DNA of 21,362 bases, from positions 1-21,362 of the forward strand of contig CAZQIC010000081.1 in assembly GCA_964593555.1 (NCBI GenBank). The letters run 5' to 3'. Below, piece after piece: positions 6,373 to 14,089 of this stretch (position 1 is its first letter; the number at the start of each line of letters is the position of its first letter). A model generated the notes under the pieces. The model was not told where the DNA came from, ran no database searches, and was given only the letters and a program-made list of their open reading frames with translations. A program made the position numbers and the translations under genes. Origin of the DNA: CAZQIC01 sp964593555. GTDB taxonomy: Bacteria > Bacteroidota > Bacteroidia > JAFLBG01.

Positions 6373-8721
6373 ATGTCAAAATTAAAATACAAAAAAGCTT
6401 TTTTTATTACAGGCGCTCTGATAGTAGCTGTGATTTTTCTTGTTATAGTGTTTATTTCCCCTATCACAAAACACCTGATCGAAAAATACGATGAAAAATA
6501 TAGTGGGCGTAAAATAACCATGAGTTGGGCCTATGTGAACCCATTCACAGGATATGTTCATTTCAGGGATCTCAAAATTTATGAATCAAAAAGCGACAGT
6601 ATATTCTTTTCAGCGAAGGGTCTAAGTGCAAATTTTGAGATGTATAAATTGCTTTCAAAAACATACGAAATAAGTGAACTTGTGGTGGATGATCCTAAAG
6701 GTGTAATAATCCAGCATGAAAAGCAATTGAATTTTGATGACCTGATCGATCTTTTCAATTCCCCAGAAAAAAAATCCAACAAACCTCCGGTACATCTCAG
6801 CATTCTTCGCATAAAAATAAATAATGGAGAATTTTATTATAGGGAAAATGTAACTCCTGTTAATTACTATATCAAAAAAGTAAACTGCGAGAGCTCCGGA
6901 TTTTATTGGAACAAGGATACAATTGCAGGCAATTTCTCCCTTGTTGCGGGAAAATCAGGCAGTGATCTAAAAGCTAATTTTACGATCAATTATAAAACCT
7001 TAGCATATGAGTTTGCAGCGATAGCTACTAAGTTTGATCTTGAGATAATCGATCAATATCTAAAAAATCTGGTTAATTATGGAACCTTTCGTGCAAATAT
7101 AGATGCTGATTTAAAAGCAACCGGATATTTTAATGATAAGGAAAACATAACGATCAAAGGACTAGTATCGGTTAATGATATGCATTTTGGGAAGGATTCA
7201 ACAGAGGATTATACATCCTTTAAACAGCTAGTCTTAGATATTAATGAGTTAAGTCCAAAATATCATAAATATGAGTTTGACTCCCTACGGCTCACCAGTC
7301 CATATTTTAAATATGAACGCTACGACAATTTGGATAATTTGCAAACAATGTTTGGAAAAATGGGGACTAACATTACTGCTGCTAACGCCGATCCGGAAAA
7401 ATTCAATCTTGTTATTGAGCTGGCCCGTTATGTAAAGGTGTTATCTAAGAACTTTTTCAAAAGTGTCTATAAAATAAATAAACTTGCGATCATTGATGCA
7501 GATCTAAAATTTAATGATTATTCTCTTAATGAAAAATTTAGCTTTGGTACAAATTCGCTTTATATCCAAGCCGATTCGATCAATAAAAATCAAAAAAGAG
7601 TCGAGGTATTTCTAAAATCTACCTTGCATCCCTATGGAAATTTAGCGATCAATTTAAGCATTAATCCAAATGACAGCTCGGATTTCGACCTGAATTGCCA
7701 TTTGCAAAAAATCCCGGCTACATTATTTAATCCTTACCTGGTAACATATACTTCTTTTCCTTTAGACAGGGGGAGTCTTGAATTTAAAGCGGATTGGCAT
7801 GTAAGAAATGGAAATATTCAAAGCACTAATCATTTATTGATCATGGACCCACATTTAAGTACACGAATAAAAAAGAAAGATATGAAGAGGGTTTCCATGC
7901 CTTTATTGATGGCACTTATTCGCGAGCGCGGAAACGTGATCGACTACGAAATTCCTATAACAGGAAATCTGAATGACCCAAAATTCCATTTGCAGGATGC
8001 TATCATTGATCTGTTGGGAAACATATTTATTAAACCTCCAACCACAGGTTATGGGGTACGTGTATCAAATACCGAAAATGAGATCGAAAAATTACTAAGC
8101 TTAAAATGGGAGATGCGGAGCGCCTTATTGGGGTCTGACCAGGAAAATTTTATTCAGAAAATAGCAAAATTTTTAAAGGATAATCACGATGCGTCGCTTT
8201 CTATTTATCCGGTAACCTATCTTGAAAAAGAAAAAGAGCAGATCCTCTTTTTCGAAGCGAAAAAGAAATATTTTTTGCGGAACCATAATAATTTATCTTT
8301 AAATGAAGGTGACTCTATAGCCATTGATAAAATATCAATAAAGGACTCTTTGTTTGTAAAATTTTTAGATAAAAACATCGATAATAAAATGATGTTTACT
8401 ATTCAGGAAAAGTGCCGGGCTTTTATTGATCCCAATATCCTTATTGGCAAACTCAACCAATTGCTTAGGCATCGTGAAAATACCTTTCGTTCTTATTTTA
8501 AAGCGAATAATACTGATAGCCAAATACATATTCACCTGAATGAAAATGGTATTCCATATAATGGTTTCTCCTACTATAAAATAAAATACAAAGGTGAGAT
8601 CCCTGAATCTCTTCTTTCTGCCTTTATCTCCATGAATGAAATGAATGGTGAAATACCAAGAAAAAAATACCTCAAGGAGCGGAAGCAAAATTACCATTTA
8701 TCAGAACAATCAAAAAAATAG
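6373..8721 (+). CDS. AsmA/DUF748-type envelope protein
   Basis: 782 residues. One N-terminal membrane helix (about 10-31) is followed by a long periplasmic region of short beta repeats, with motifs typical of DUF748/AsmA-like proteins: INPxTGxVHFRDLKIYE near 55-68 and a VxDPKGVIxxHEKQLNFDDLI stretch near 105-125. Members of this wider superfamily (AsmA, TamB, YhdP) bridge the periplasm and are linked to lipid movement or outer-membrane assembly. No catalytic residues are expected. It follows the disordered-protein gene with only a weak hairpin between, so it may depend on P4. Superfamily assignment is fairly confident; a specific role is not. Confidence 0.82.
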   Translation: MSKLKYKKAFFITGALIVAVIFLVIVFISPITKHLIEKYDEKYSGRKITMSWAYVNPFTGYVHFRDLKIYESKSDSIFFSAKGLSANFEMYKLLSKTYEISELVVDDPKGVIIQHEKQLNFDDLIDLFNSPEKKSNKPPVHLSILRIKINNGEFYYRENVTPVNYYIKKVNCESSGFYWNKDTIAGNFSLVAGKSGSDLKANFTINYKTLAYEFAAIATKFDLEIIDQYLKNLVNYGTFRANIDADLKATGYFNDKENITIKGLVSVNDMHFGKDSTEDYTSFKQLVLDINELSPKYHKYEFDSLRLTSPYFKYERYDNLDNLQTMFGKMGTNITAANADPEKFNLVIELARYVKVLSKNFFKSVYKINKLAIIDADLKFNDYSLNEKFSFGTNSLYIQADSINKNQKRVEVFLKSTLHPYGNLAINLSINPNDSSDFDLNCHLQKIPATLFNPYLVTYTSFPLDRGSLEFKADWHVRNGNIQSTNHLLIMDPHLSTRIKKKDMKRVSMPLLMALIRERGNVIDYEIPITGNLNDPKFHLQDAIIDLLGNIFIKPPTTGYGVRVSNTENEIEKLLSLKWEMRSALLGSDQENFIQKIAKFLKDNHDASLSIYPVTYLEKEKEQILFFEAKKKYFLRNHNNLSLNEGDSIAIDKISIKDSLFVKFLDKNIDNKMMFTIQEKCRAFIDPNILIGKLNQLLRHRENTFRSYFKANNTDSQIHIHLNENGIPYNGFSYYKIKYKGEIPESLLSAFISMNEMNGEIPRKKYLKERKQNYHLSEQSKK

Positions 8722-8749
8722 GAAATGATACGAGATTGCTTAGAAATAC

Positions 8750-8813
8750 CGTGAATAATGTAACTCCTTCCCATGTTATGTAACAGTAACCGGGGCAGAA
8801 CAAGTCAACTTTG
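8750..8813 (+). promoter_or_regulatory. P5: shared element with one-base shortened repeat spacing
   Basis: CGTGA at 8750-8754, GTAAC at 8760-8764, GTAAC at 8780-8784 and CAACTTTG at 8806-8813. The pentamer period is 20 bp instead of the 21 bp found in all other copies. The gene behind it is frameshifted, so this promoter may be decaying too. Confidence 0.65.
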
Positions 8814-8849
8814 TTCTGTAGCGAAAATTCGTTCGCAGCATAAAAGAAG

Positions 8850-10471
8850 ATGAAACACAAATTACTCCATATTGTAACAGCAGTTACCCTATTGCCCTTT
8901 CCCAATGTAAATTTTGCACAAGCGCCTACTTTAGGCACAGCAGCGAATTTTGTTCTCTTCTCCACAAATGGCGCAGCAACTCAGGCATTTCACAGTTTAC
9001 AGGCAATGTTGGAACTAACAACGGCTCCAGCACTGCTTTTGGTAATGTAAACGGGCAGATGCACGATGCTGATGGTGCAAGCGCACAATGTTCAACAGAT
9101 CTGCTGATCGCCTACAACCAACTCAAGAACGCTGTTCCAACTTTTTTTCCTGCAGCACTTTTAGGTAATGGGGCTACGCTTACTGCAGGAGTGTATTCTA
9201 TTTCTTCGGCAGCGACCCTGAACTCAGTTCTTACTTTAAATGCACAAGGTAATTCGAATGCGGTATTTATTTTTAAGATTCAGGGCCCTTTTTCCACAAA
9301 CGCTAATTCAAAAGTTAAATTGATCAATGGGGCATTAGCCTGCAATGTATTTTGGAAAGTGGAAGGCATGGTAAGTATGGCTTCAGGGACTTCGATGAAA
9401 GGTACTGTTATTGCGAATAATGCAGCAATTAACATGAGCACAGGCGATACGCTTGAGGGAAGAGCACTTTCTACTACCGGAGCTGTTACGGCTGGCGGAG
9501 TGTTGGCATATATACCCATCGGGTGCGGAAGTCCTGTTCTTACCGGACCCGCAGCTCCCACACTTGCTTCTACAGAATGTTATTCAATATTTTCTTCCAG
9601 CGGAAGCGTTTCAAATTCAGGTATAACAACAATTACGGGTGATGTCGGAACAAATTCCGATTTAACTACAGGCTTCGATTCATCATTGGTGACGGGGACG
9701 ATTCATCCTATTCCTGATGCTTCTACAGCGCAATGCGCAGCTGATTTGCTGACTGTCTATTCTTATCTGAATCTACTATACTACCTGTTGATATTGAATT
9801 GTTGTATCCTGCTCAGTTTGGAAACAACCTGGTTTTGACACCACATACTTATCTCCTAAATGCAGCTACGGTATTTACAGATTCACTTTTACCTGAATGC
9901 ACAAGACAATGCAAATGCTGTGTTTGTTATCAAAATAAATGGGGCTCTCTCAACAAGCACTTATTCAAAAGTTCTTTTAATTAATGGAGCACAGGCAAAA
10001 AACGTCTATTGGAAGATCGAAGGAGCTGTAAGTATAAACAACTATTCTACTTTCTGCGGAACGATCATCTGTAATAATGGTGCTTTAGGCGCATTAAATA
10101 CAGGGGTTGTACTTAATGGCAGAGCGCTCACAACTAATGGCGCTTTAACAACCACTGCGACTACTACCACTATCATTTCAGTTTGTACCCCAGCGAGCAT
10201 TTATTCTTTTGATATCGAAAATGCAACTGAAGCAATTCACATTTATCCCAATCCTTTTATCACTTCAATAAATATCTTGTTGAATAGACAACCAAACAGC
10301 ACATATGAATTGAAAATATATGATGTTTTAGGAGCAGAAATAATAAATACAAATATTATTAATCAACTGACAACCCTTGAAACAAGTGAACTTCCTTCGG
10401 GAATTTATTTCTACAAAGTGATTAGCAATAACAAAATAATACAATCAGGCACACTAGTTTCACAGAAGTAA
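8850..10471 (+). pseudogene. Frameshifted two-domain DUF3494 ice-binding protein with T9SS sorting tail
   Basis: One original gene now lies in several frames. 8850 onward gives a signal peptide (about residues 1-23) and the start of DUF3494 domain 1 (NFVLFSTNGA). Near 8972-8977 the reading shifts by one base lost (or four) and continues through the rest of domain 1 and the start of domain 2 (YSIFSSSGSVSNSG) to about 9770-9785. There a second shift of the same direction occurs. PVDIELLYPAQFGNN follows in the new frame until about 9889-9893. One extra base in a CTTTTAC run then restores the last frame, which carries LNAQDNANAVFVIK and a type A C-terminal sorting domain (IHIYPNPF... LPSGIYFYKV) used by type IX secretion. 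Intact, it would be a secreted or surface ice-binding/adhesin protein of about 540 residues. Sequencing error cannot be excluded, but the other genes of the window are intact. Confidence 0.85.
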
Positions 10472-10488
10472 ATAAATCATTCTTTTAT

Positions 10489-10529
10489 AAAAATCTCTGC
10501 ATGGTAATTATCTTGCATAGATTTTTTAT
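10489..10529 (+). terminator. Rho-independent terminator
   Basis: AAAAATCTCTGCA (10489-10501) pairs with TGCATAGATTTTT (10514-10526) with one mismatch, followed by further Ts. It closes the ice-binding pseudogene unit. Confidence 0.78.
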
Positions 10530-10554
10530 TAAATAAAACGCGAAAGTACTCATG

Positions 10555-10619
10555 AGTGAATAATATAACTTATTACAATCATTCTATAACAGTAATACTC
10601 CTTTACTGGTTCACCTTCG
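10555..10619 (+). promoter_or_regulatory. P6: shared tripartite promoter element
   Basis: AGTGA at 10555-10559, ATAAC at 10565-10569, ATAAC at 10586-10590 and CACCTTCG at 10612-10619, with canonical spacings. Both pentamers carry the same G-to-A change, which suggests paired evolution of the two repeats. It lies 33 nt before the secreted Tyr-rich protein. Confidence 0.72.
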
Positions 10620-10652
10620 TATCAAGAAATTATTAAACTAAAGCAAAATAAT

Positions 10653-11177
10653 ATGGACACCCTAAAAATAATTATTATTGGAATAACAATGCTTGCAGCT
10701 AGTGCAATCAAAGCTCAAATATCAGTTAATGTAAACATCGGAACGCCTCCACAATGGGGACCGGTAGGATATACTGAAGAGCGGTATTACTATTTACCCG
10801 ATGTAGAAGCTTATTATGATGTTCAAACGTCTTCCTTTATTTATTACGAAACAAATGTCTGGGTACACAGAACATACCTTCCTCGAAGATATAGTAATTA
10901 TGATCTCTACAACGGCTATAAGGTGGTGATTGTTAATTATAAAGGTAATTCGCCATACGATAATTTTAAGGGCCATAAAACAAAATATGCAAAAGGCTAC
11001 CGTGGCCCGGCTCAGAAAACCATTGGTGCAAAACCGGGAAAAGGTCCAAGTCAAAAAGCTTATTCAGGTAATCAGCCAGCCAAAAAAGAAAACAAATCAT
11101 CGAATGGAAATACAGGATATAACAAGGGCAAGAGCAATTCACAGGGCAATGGCGGCGGGAATAAAAAAAGGAAATGA
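10653..11177 (+). CDS. Secreted Tyr-rich protein with basic low-complexity tail
   Basis: 174 residues. Signal peptide about 1-21 (IIIIGITMLAASAIKA|Q), then a conserved Tyr-rich core (WGPVGYTEERYYYLPDVEAYYDV, given as pattern; RRYSNYDLYNGYKVVI) to about residue 98, and a Lys/Gly/Asn/Ser-rich tail to the end. I recognise the core as a common small exported family in Bacteroidota without assigned function. The basic tail could bind acidic surface polymers or DNA outside the cell; this is inference. It is a single-gene unit behind P6 with no clear terminator before P7, whose element begins 10 nt after the stop codon. Confidence 0.82.
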   Translation: MDTLKIIIIGITMLAASAIKAQISVNVNIGTPPQWGPVGYTEERYYYLPDVEAYYDVQTSSFIYYETNVWVHRTYLPRRYSNYDLYNGYKVVIVNYKGNSPYDNFKGHKTKYAKGYRGPAQKTIGAKPGKGPSQKAYSGNQPAKKENKSSNGNTGYNKGKSNSQGNGGGNKKRK

Positions 11178-11184
11178 TAAAGCG

Positions 11185-11320
11185 ATGTGTGAATAATGTA
11201 ACATATTATCATTATTCCGTAACATATCAGGGTATTCAATCGCCCACCTTTGCAGGGTAAAAATTAATTTACATTTAAAAATTCACAAAATTAAACACAC
11301 ATTTTTTTTAATTACCGGAT
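11185..11320 (+). repeat. Copy A of a 136-bp duplicated promoter/leader module
   Basis: Highly similar, nearly ungapped, to 12904-13038. It contains the whole P7 element, the 5' leader and the first 10 codons of the lipoprotein gene found intact at 13008. Similarity stops abruptly after 11320. Confidence 0.85.
11188..11252 (+). promoter_or_regulatory. P7: shared tripartite promoter element (before DoxX)
   Basis: TGTGA at 11188-11192, GTAAC at 11198-11202, GTAAC at 11219-11223 and CACCTTTG at 11245-11252, a perfect consensus copy with canonical spacings. It is almost identical to P8. The leader to the DoxX start at 11386 is long (133 nt) because it includes the relict lipoprotein start. Confidence 0.82.
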
Positions 11321-11322
11321 AA
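11290..11322 (+). pseudogene. Relict first codons of a second copy of the 13008 lipoprotein
   Basis: 11290-11322 reads I-K-H-T-F-F-L-I-T-G-stop, in the same position and frame as M-K-N-T-N-F-L-I-T-G-C at 13008. The ATG has become ATT and the signal-peptide Cys codon has become a stop. This is a broken 5' end left by duplication, now serving only as leader for DoxX. Confidence 0.75.
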
Positions 11323-11385
11323 TCTAAATCATTTATATTTTTTATAACATGAGCTAATTTTGTTTTAGAAACTAATCACAAAAAA

Positions 11386-11811
11386 ATGCAAACTATCCTT
11401 CAGCATCACGAAATAGCAGCAGCATTTATAGCAAGAGTATTTCTTGGATTACTATTTTTCTTCCAGGGATACGATGCGGTGTTTAAGATTAAAGTTGGCA
11501 ATATTATTAAAACATATCAAACATCGTTTGAGGAAAAGGGAATTCCAAAAATTATTACAACCTTAGGGTCGTATTTTACATCCTACGTTGAGTTAATAGG
11601 TGGATTGTTTCTTGTACTCGGTTTTTTCAAATATTCTATTCTTTACTTATTAGGAATTGATTTAATTCTCGCGTCTATCGCATTCGGAATTCATACACCT
11701 CTTTGGGATACGCGGTTTGTTTTTCCGAGACTGATTTTACTTCTTTTTCTTTTGGCCATTCCAACTTATTGGGATAATTATTCATTGGATATTTTAGTAT
11801 TCAAATCATAG
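11386..11811 (+). CDS. DoxX-family membrane protein
   Basis: 141 residues with four predicted membrane helices (about 10-28, 55-75, 78-98 and 106-124). The first carries the DoxX-like pattern ARVFLGLLFFFQGYDAVFK. DoxX proteins are small inner-membrane proteins linked to redox or sulfur stress in some bacteria; a reaction is not established here. It lies behind the duplicated P7 promoter and 129 nt before the universal stress gene with no terminator seen between them. Confidence 0.85.
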   Translation: MQTILQHHEIAAAFIARVFLGLLFFFQGYDAVFKIKVGNIIKTYQTSFEEKGIPKIITTLGSYFTSYVELIGGLFLVLGFFKYSILYLLGIDLILASIAFGIHTPLWDTRFVFPRLILLLFLLAIPTYWDNYSLDILVFKS

Positions 11812-11940
11812 AAATATATAATTATAGAAACACTAACTAGAAATTACCTACAGACTTCGTCGCTTGGTTTAAAAGAATAGAAACAAAATCGCTTTCAACA
11901 TTTAGAAAAAGTTCCATACTCCTTTTAAACATTTTATAAT

Positions 11941-12765
11941 ATGAAAACAATTCTTGTCCCAACTGACTTTTCTGAGACATCCATCAATGCTCTTGACTAC
12001 GCAATTGAAATTTCGGAAGTTATGAAAGCGAAACTTATTCTGTTTCATGCGTATCATATGCCGGCTACTCAGGTAGAAGCCCAGGTTGTAATATCCTGGG
12101 ATAAAATAGAAGAAGATTCCATGAACGCATTAAAGGAAATAGAAAAAAATATTTACCGGAAACATGGAGATCAACTGAATATTGAATGCATATGCAGTTG
12201 TGGATTTGCGGTCGAAGAGATTAAATTTATTGCAAAGGAACAAAACGTTGATTTGATAATAATGGGCATGCAGGGAGCGGGATATTTAACGGAAAAATTA
12301 GTTGGTAGTAATACCACTTCGTTAATGGGAGAAATAAAATGTCCCCTTTTGGCAATTGACAGACATGTAAAATTTAGAACCATAAGGAAGATTGTTTTAG
12401 CTTGTGATTACAATGAAGTAAACAATAAATCTGTATTTGATCCAATAAAGGAATTTATTCGCTCTTTTAAATCCCATTTATCCATTTTGAATGTAGTTCC
12501 TGAATTGGAGCTAGCTCCATCTGTTGACAAGGCTAGGGAAGGGATTAAGCTTGATCGTTTTTTTGACGATGTGAATCATAGTTTCCATTGCCTTGAAAGC
12601 GAAGACATAGTAGATGGAATTAATGGTTTTGTAATTCAACATAAAATGGACATGGTAGTTATGATGCCTCACAAACATTCCATTATTAAGAATATTTTTC
12701 ACCGTTCTGCTACTAAACACATGGCATTTCATGCGAATGTTCCATTACTTGTACTACATGAATAA
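11941..12765 (+). CDS. Tandem universal stress protein (UspA family)
   Basis: 274 residues, two Usp domains. The N-terminal domain (1-140) starts ILVPTDFSETSINALDYA and has the full nucleotide-binding pattern G109-x2-G112-x9-G122-S123, so it should bind ATP. The C-terminal domain (about 147-274) keeps the fold (IRKIVLACDYNE at the start, HANVPLLVLHE at the end), but its matching loop (PHKHSIIKNIFHRSATKH) lacks the glycine pattern and probably does not bind nucleotide. Two-domain proteins of this type are common in Bacteroidota. It is either co-transcribed with DoxX from P7 or has a promoter in the 129-nt gap, where I see no shared element. Confidence 0.92.
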   Translation: MKTILVPTDFSETSINALDYAIEISEVMKAKLILFHAYHMPATQVEAQVVISWDKIEEDSMNALKEIEKNIYRKHGDQLNIECICSCGFAVEEIKFIAKEQNVDLIIMGMQGAGYLTEKLVGSNTTSLMGEIKCPLLAIDRHVKFRTIRKIVLACDYNEVNNKSVFDPIKEFIRSFKSHLSILNVVPELELAPSVDKAREGIKLDRFFDDVNHSFHCLESEDIVDGINGFVIQHKMDMVVMMPHKHSIIKNIFHRSATKHMAFHANVPLLVLHE

Positions 12766-12870
12766 ATATGGATATTCAAACATGAAAGCAAAAGATCGCC
12801 GATGATCAAATGAGTAGGAAAGAACGGGCAATTCTTGTCACAAATGCTAACAGGATATTTTACGGGCGTT

Positions 12871-12906
12871 CCAGGAATTTATTTCAACAACAAGAATTTT
12901 CATATG
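12871..12906 (+). repeat. 36-bp upstream homology shared by P8 and P9
   Basis: 12871-12906 aligns without gaps to 14054-14089 with 29 of 36 positions identical by eye. Both are preceded by GCGTT. The similarity runs straight into the promoter element in each case. Confidence 0.65.
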
Positions 12907-13038
12907 TGTGAATAATGTAACATATTATCATTGTTCCGTAACACCCCAGGGTATTCAATTGTTCACCTTTGTAGGGTAAAAATTAATTTTCACTTAAAAT
13001 TCACAAAATGAAAAACACAAATTTTTTAATTACAGGAT
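12904..13038 (+). repeat. Copy B of the duplicated promoter/leader module
   Basis: Partner of 11185-11320. It carries P8 and the intact start of the lipoprotein gene, so it is the likely source copy. The two copies are direct repeats flanking DoxX and the universal stress gene. Confidence 0.85.
12907..12971 (+). promoter_or_regulatory. P8: shared tripartite promoter element
   Basis: TGTGA at 12907-12911, GTAAC at 12917-12921, GTAAC at 12938-12942 and CACCTTTG at 12964-12971, all canonical. It lies 36 nt before the lipoprotein start. Confidence 0.82.
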
Positions 13039-13448
13039 GCTTATTTTTTGCGGTGACTATTATAACAAGTTGTAATAGTCCAGCTGAAAAAGTAGAAAAT
13101 GCACAAGATAAAGTTACTGAAGCAAATGGTGATCTGAAAACGGCCAATGAAGAATACCTGAAGGATGTTGAGAATTATAAAGCTGAAGTAAAACAAAAAG
13201 TGGAAACCAACGAAAGAAATATTGCCGAATTAAAGGAACAACTGAAAAATGAAAAGAAGGAAGCTAAAGCTGACTACGAAAAAAAGGTGGCGGAATTAGA
13301 AGTAAAAAATAGAAATATGGAAGATAAAATGAATGATTATAAAGAGAGTGGTAAAGAAAAGTGGGAAGTGTTTAAAAAAGAATTTAGTCATGATATGGAT
13401 GAGCTTGGTTCTGCATTCAAAGATCTGACTGTTAAAAATGTAAAATAA
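13008..13448 (+). CDS. Coiled-coil lipoprotein
   Basis: 146 residues. Lipoprotein signal with Cys at 22 (TIITSC|NSPAEK), then an almost continuous charged helix (about 25-135) rich in Glu, Lys and Asp with heptad-like spacing, so an elongated coiled coil anchored to a membrane. There is no enzyme motif. Similar helical proteins in stress clusters resemble YtxH or LEA-type proteins; function is unknown. First gene of the P8 operon, 39 nt before the membrane-anchored receiver. Its 5' end exists as a broken second copy at 11290. Confidence 0.85.
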   Translation: MKNTNFLITGCLFFAVTIITSCNSPAEKVENAQDKVTEANGDLKTANEEYLKDVENYKAEVKQKVETNERNIAELKEQLKNEKKEAKADYEKKVAELEVKNRNMEDKMNDYKESGKEKWEVFKKEFSHDMDELGSAFKDLTVKNVK

Positions 13449-13487
13449 TCGAAGCTCAGGTCGATAATGTAACGTAAATCTAACCAA

Positions 13488-13979
13488 ATGAACACTCAAG
13501 AATTTAACCTGTTTATAGTAGACGATAATCCATTGCTCGTAACGCGCCTTCGCAGTTATCTTGATGCAAGATTTGGTAGTAGTCTCAATATTTCATCTTT
13601 TTACACAGCTCAAAGTATTTTGGAAGAAGTGGATGAGGATACTAACATTGTTATCCTGGATTATGACCTTGGAGGGAAGAGCGGTAATGATATATTGAAG
13701 TCGATAAAAAAAATCAATCCTAAAACAGAAGTAATCATGCTTACCTCCAATGAGGAAATAAGCGCGGCTATTGATTCATTTCAGAATGGCGCATCTGATT
13801 ATGTTATTAAGGGGTTAAATTCAGGAAAGCAAATAACATCTCTTATTTATAATATTATTACTTATCCCGTGAAACTGATGGGAAAAGAATTCGGTATTAA
13901 TAAATATGTTGTCATATTTCTATTTATTTTCCTTGTCCTGGGAGTTGGCGCATATTTTACATTGAAATATTTACCATAA
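13488..13979 (+). CDS. Receiver-domain protein with C-terminal membrane anchor
   Basis: 163 residues. Residues 7-122 form a complete response-regulator receiver: acidic pair D12/D13, phospho-acceptor D58 (ILDYDLGG), T86 (MLTSN) and K108 (YVIKG). In place of a DNA-binding or enzyme domain, the protein ends in a single hydrophobic helix (about 140-159) with a short basic end. It should sit at the inner membrane, be phosphorylated by a histidine kinase encoded elsewhere, and signal by contact with a partner. Co-transcribed with the lipoprotein before it and followed by a clear terminator. The receiver assignment is firm; the anchored layout is unusual. Confidence 0.9.
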   Translation: MNTQEFNLFIVDDNPLLVTRLRSYLDARFGSSLNISSFYTAQSILEEVDEDTNIVILDYDLGGKSGNDILKSIKKINPKTEVIMLTSNEEISAAIDSFQNGASDYVIKGLNSGKQITSLIYNIITYPVKLMGKEFGINKYVVIFLFIFLVLGVGAYFTLKYLP

Positions 13980-14000
13980 AACTTTTGTAATTATTAAAGG

Positions 14001-14031
14001 AGCGCCTCTGGAAGTGGGGGCGCTTTTTTTG
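14001..14031 (+). terminator. Rho-independent terminator
   Basis: AGCGCC (14001-14006) pairs with GGCGCT (14019-14024), extended inward by C-G and T-G pairs, followed by seven Ts. It ends the P8 operon. Confidence 0.87.
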
Positions 14032-14089
14032 TTTCGCATTTTTGACGCGTTTTCCAGAAATATACTCCAAAAACAAGCATTTTCAAATG

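Noticed and set aside
9799..9984. Separate small gene in the 61-codon frame
   Set aside because: Its start (LYPAQFGNNLVLTPHTYLL) is simply the middle of DUF3494 domain 2 in the frame between two frameshifts; the rest is out-of-frame reading.
8850..10471. Programmed frameshifting to join the pieces of the ice-binding gene
   Set aside because: Three shifts in both directions would be needed and no slippery heptamer with a following structure is seen. Loss of function or sequence error is simpler.
13459..13516. Possible eleventh copy of the promoter element before the receiver gene (GATAATGTAAC at about 13463-13473)
   Set aside because: Only the first pentamer is present. 21 bp downstream there is no second GTAAC, and no CAnnTTTG box follows at the right distance; the receiver gene lies 39 nt behind the lipoprotein in the same unit.
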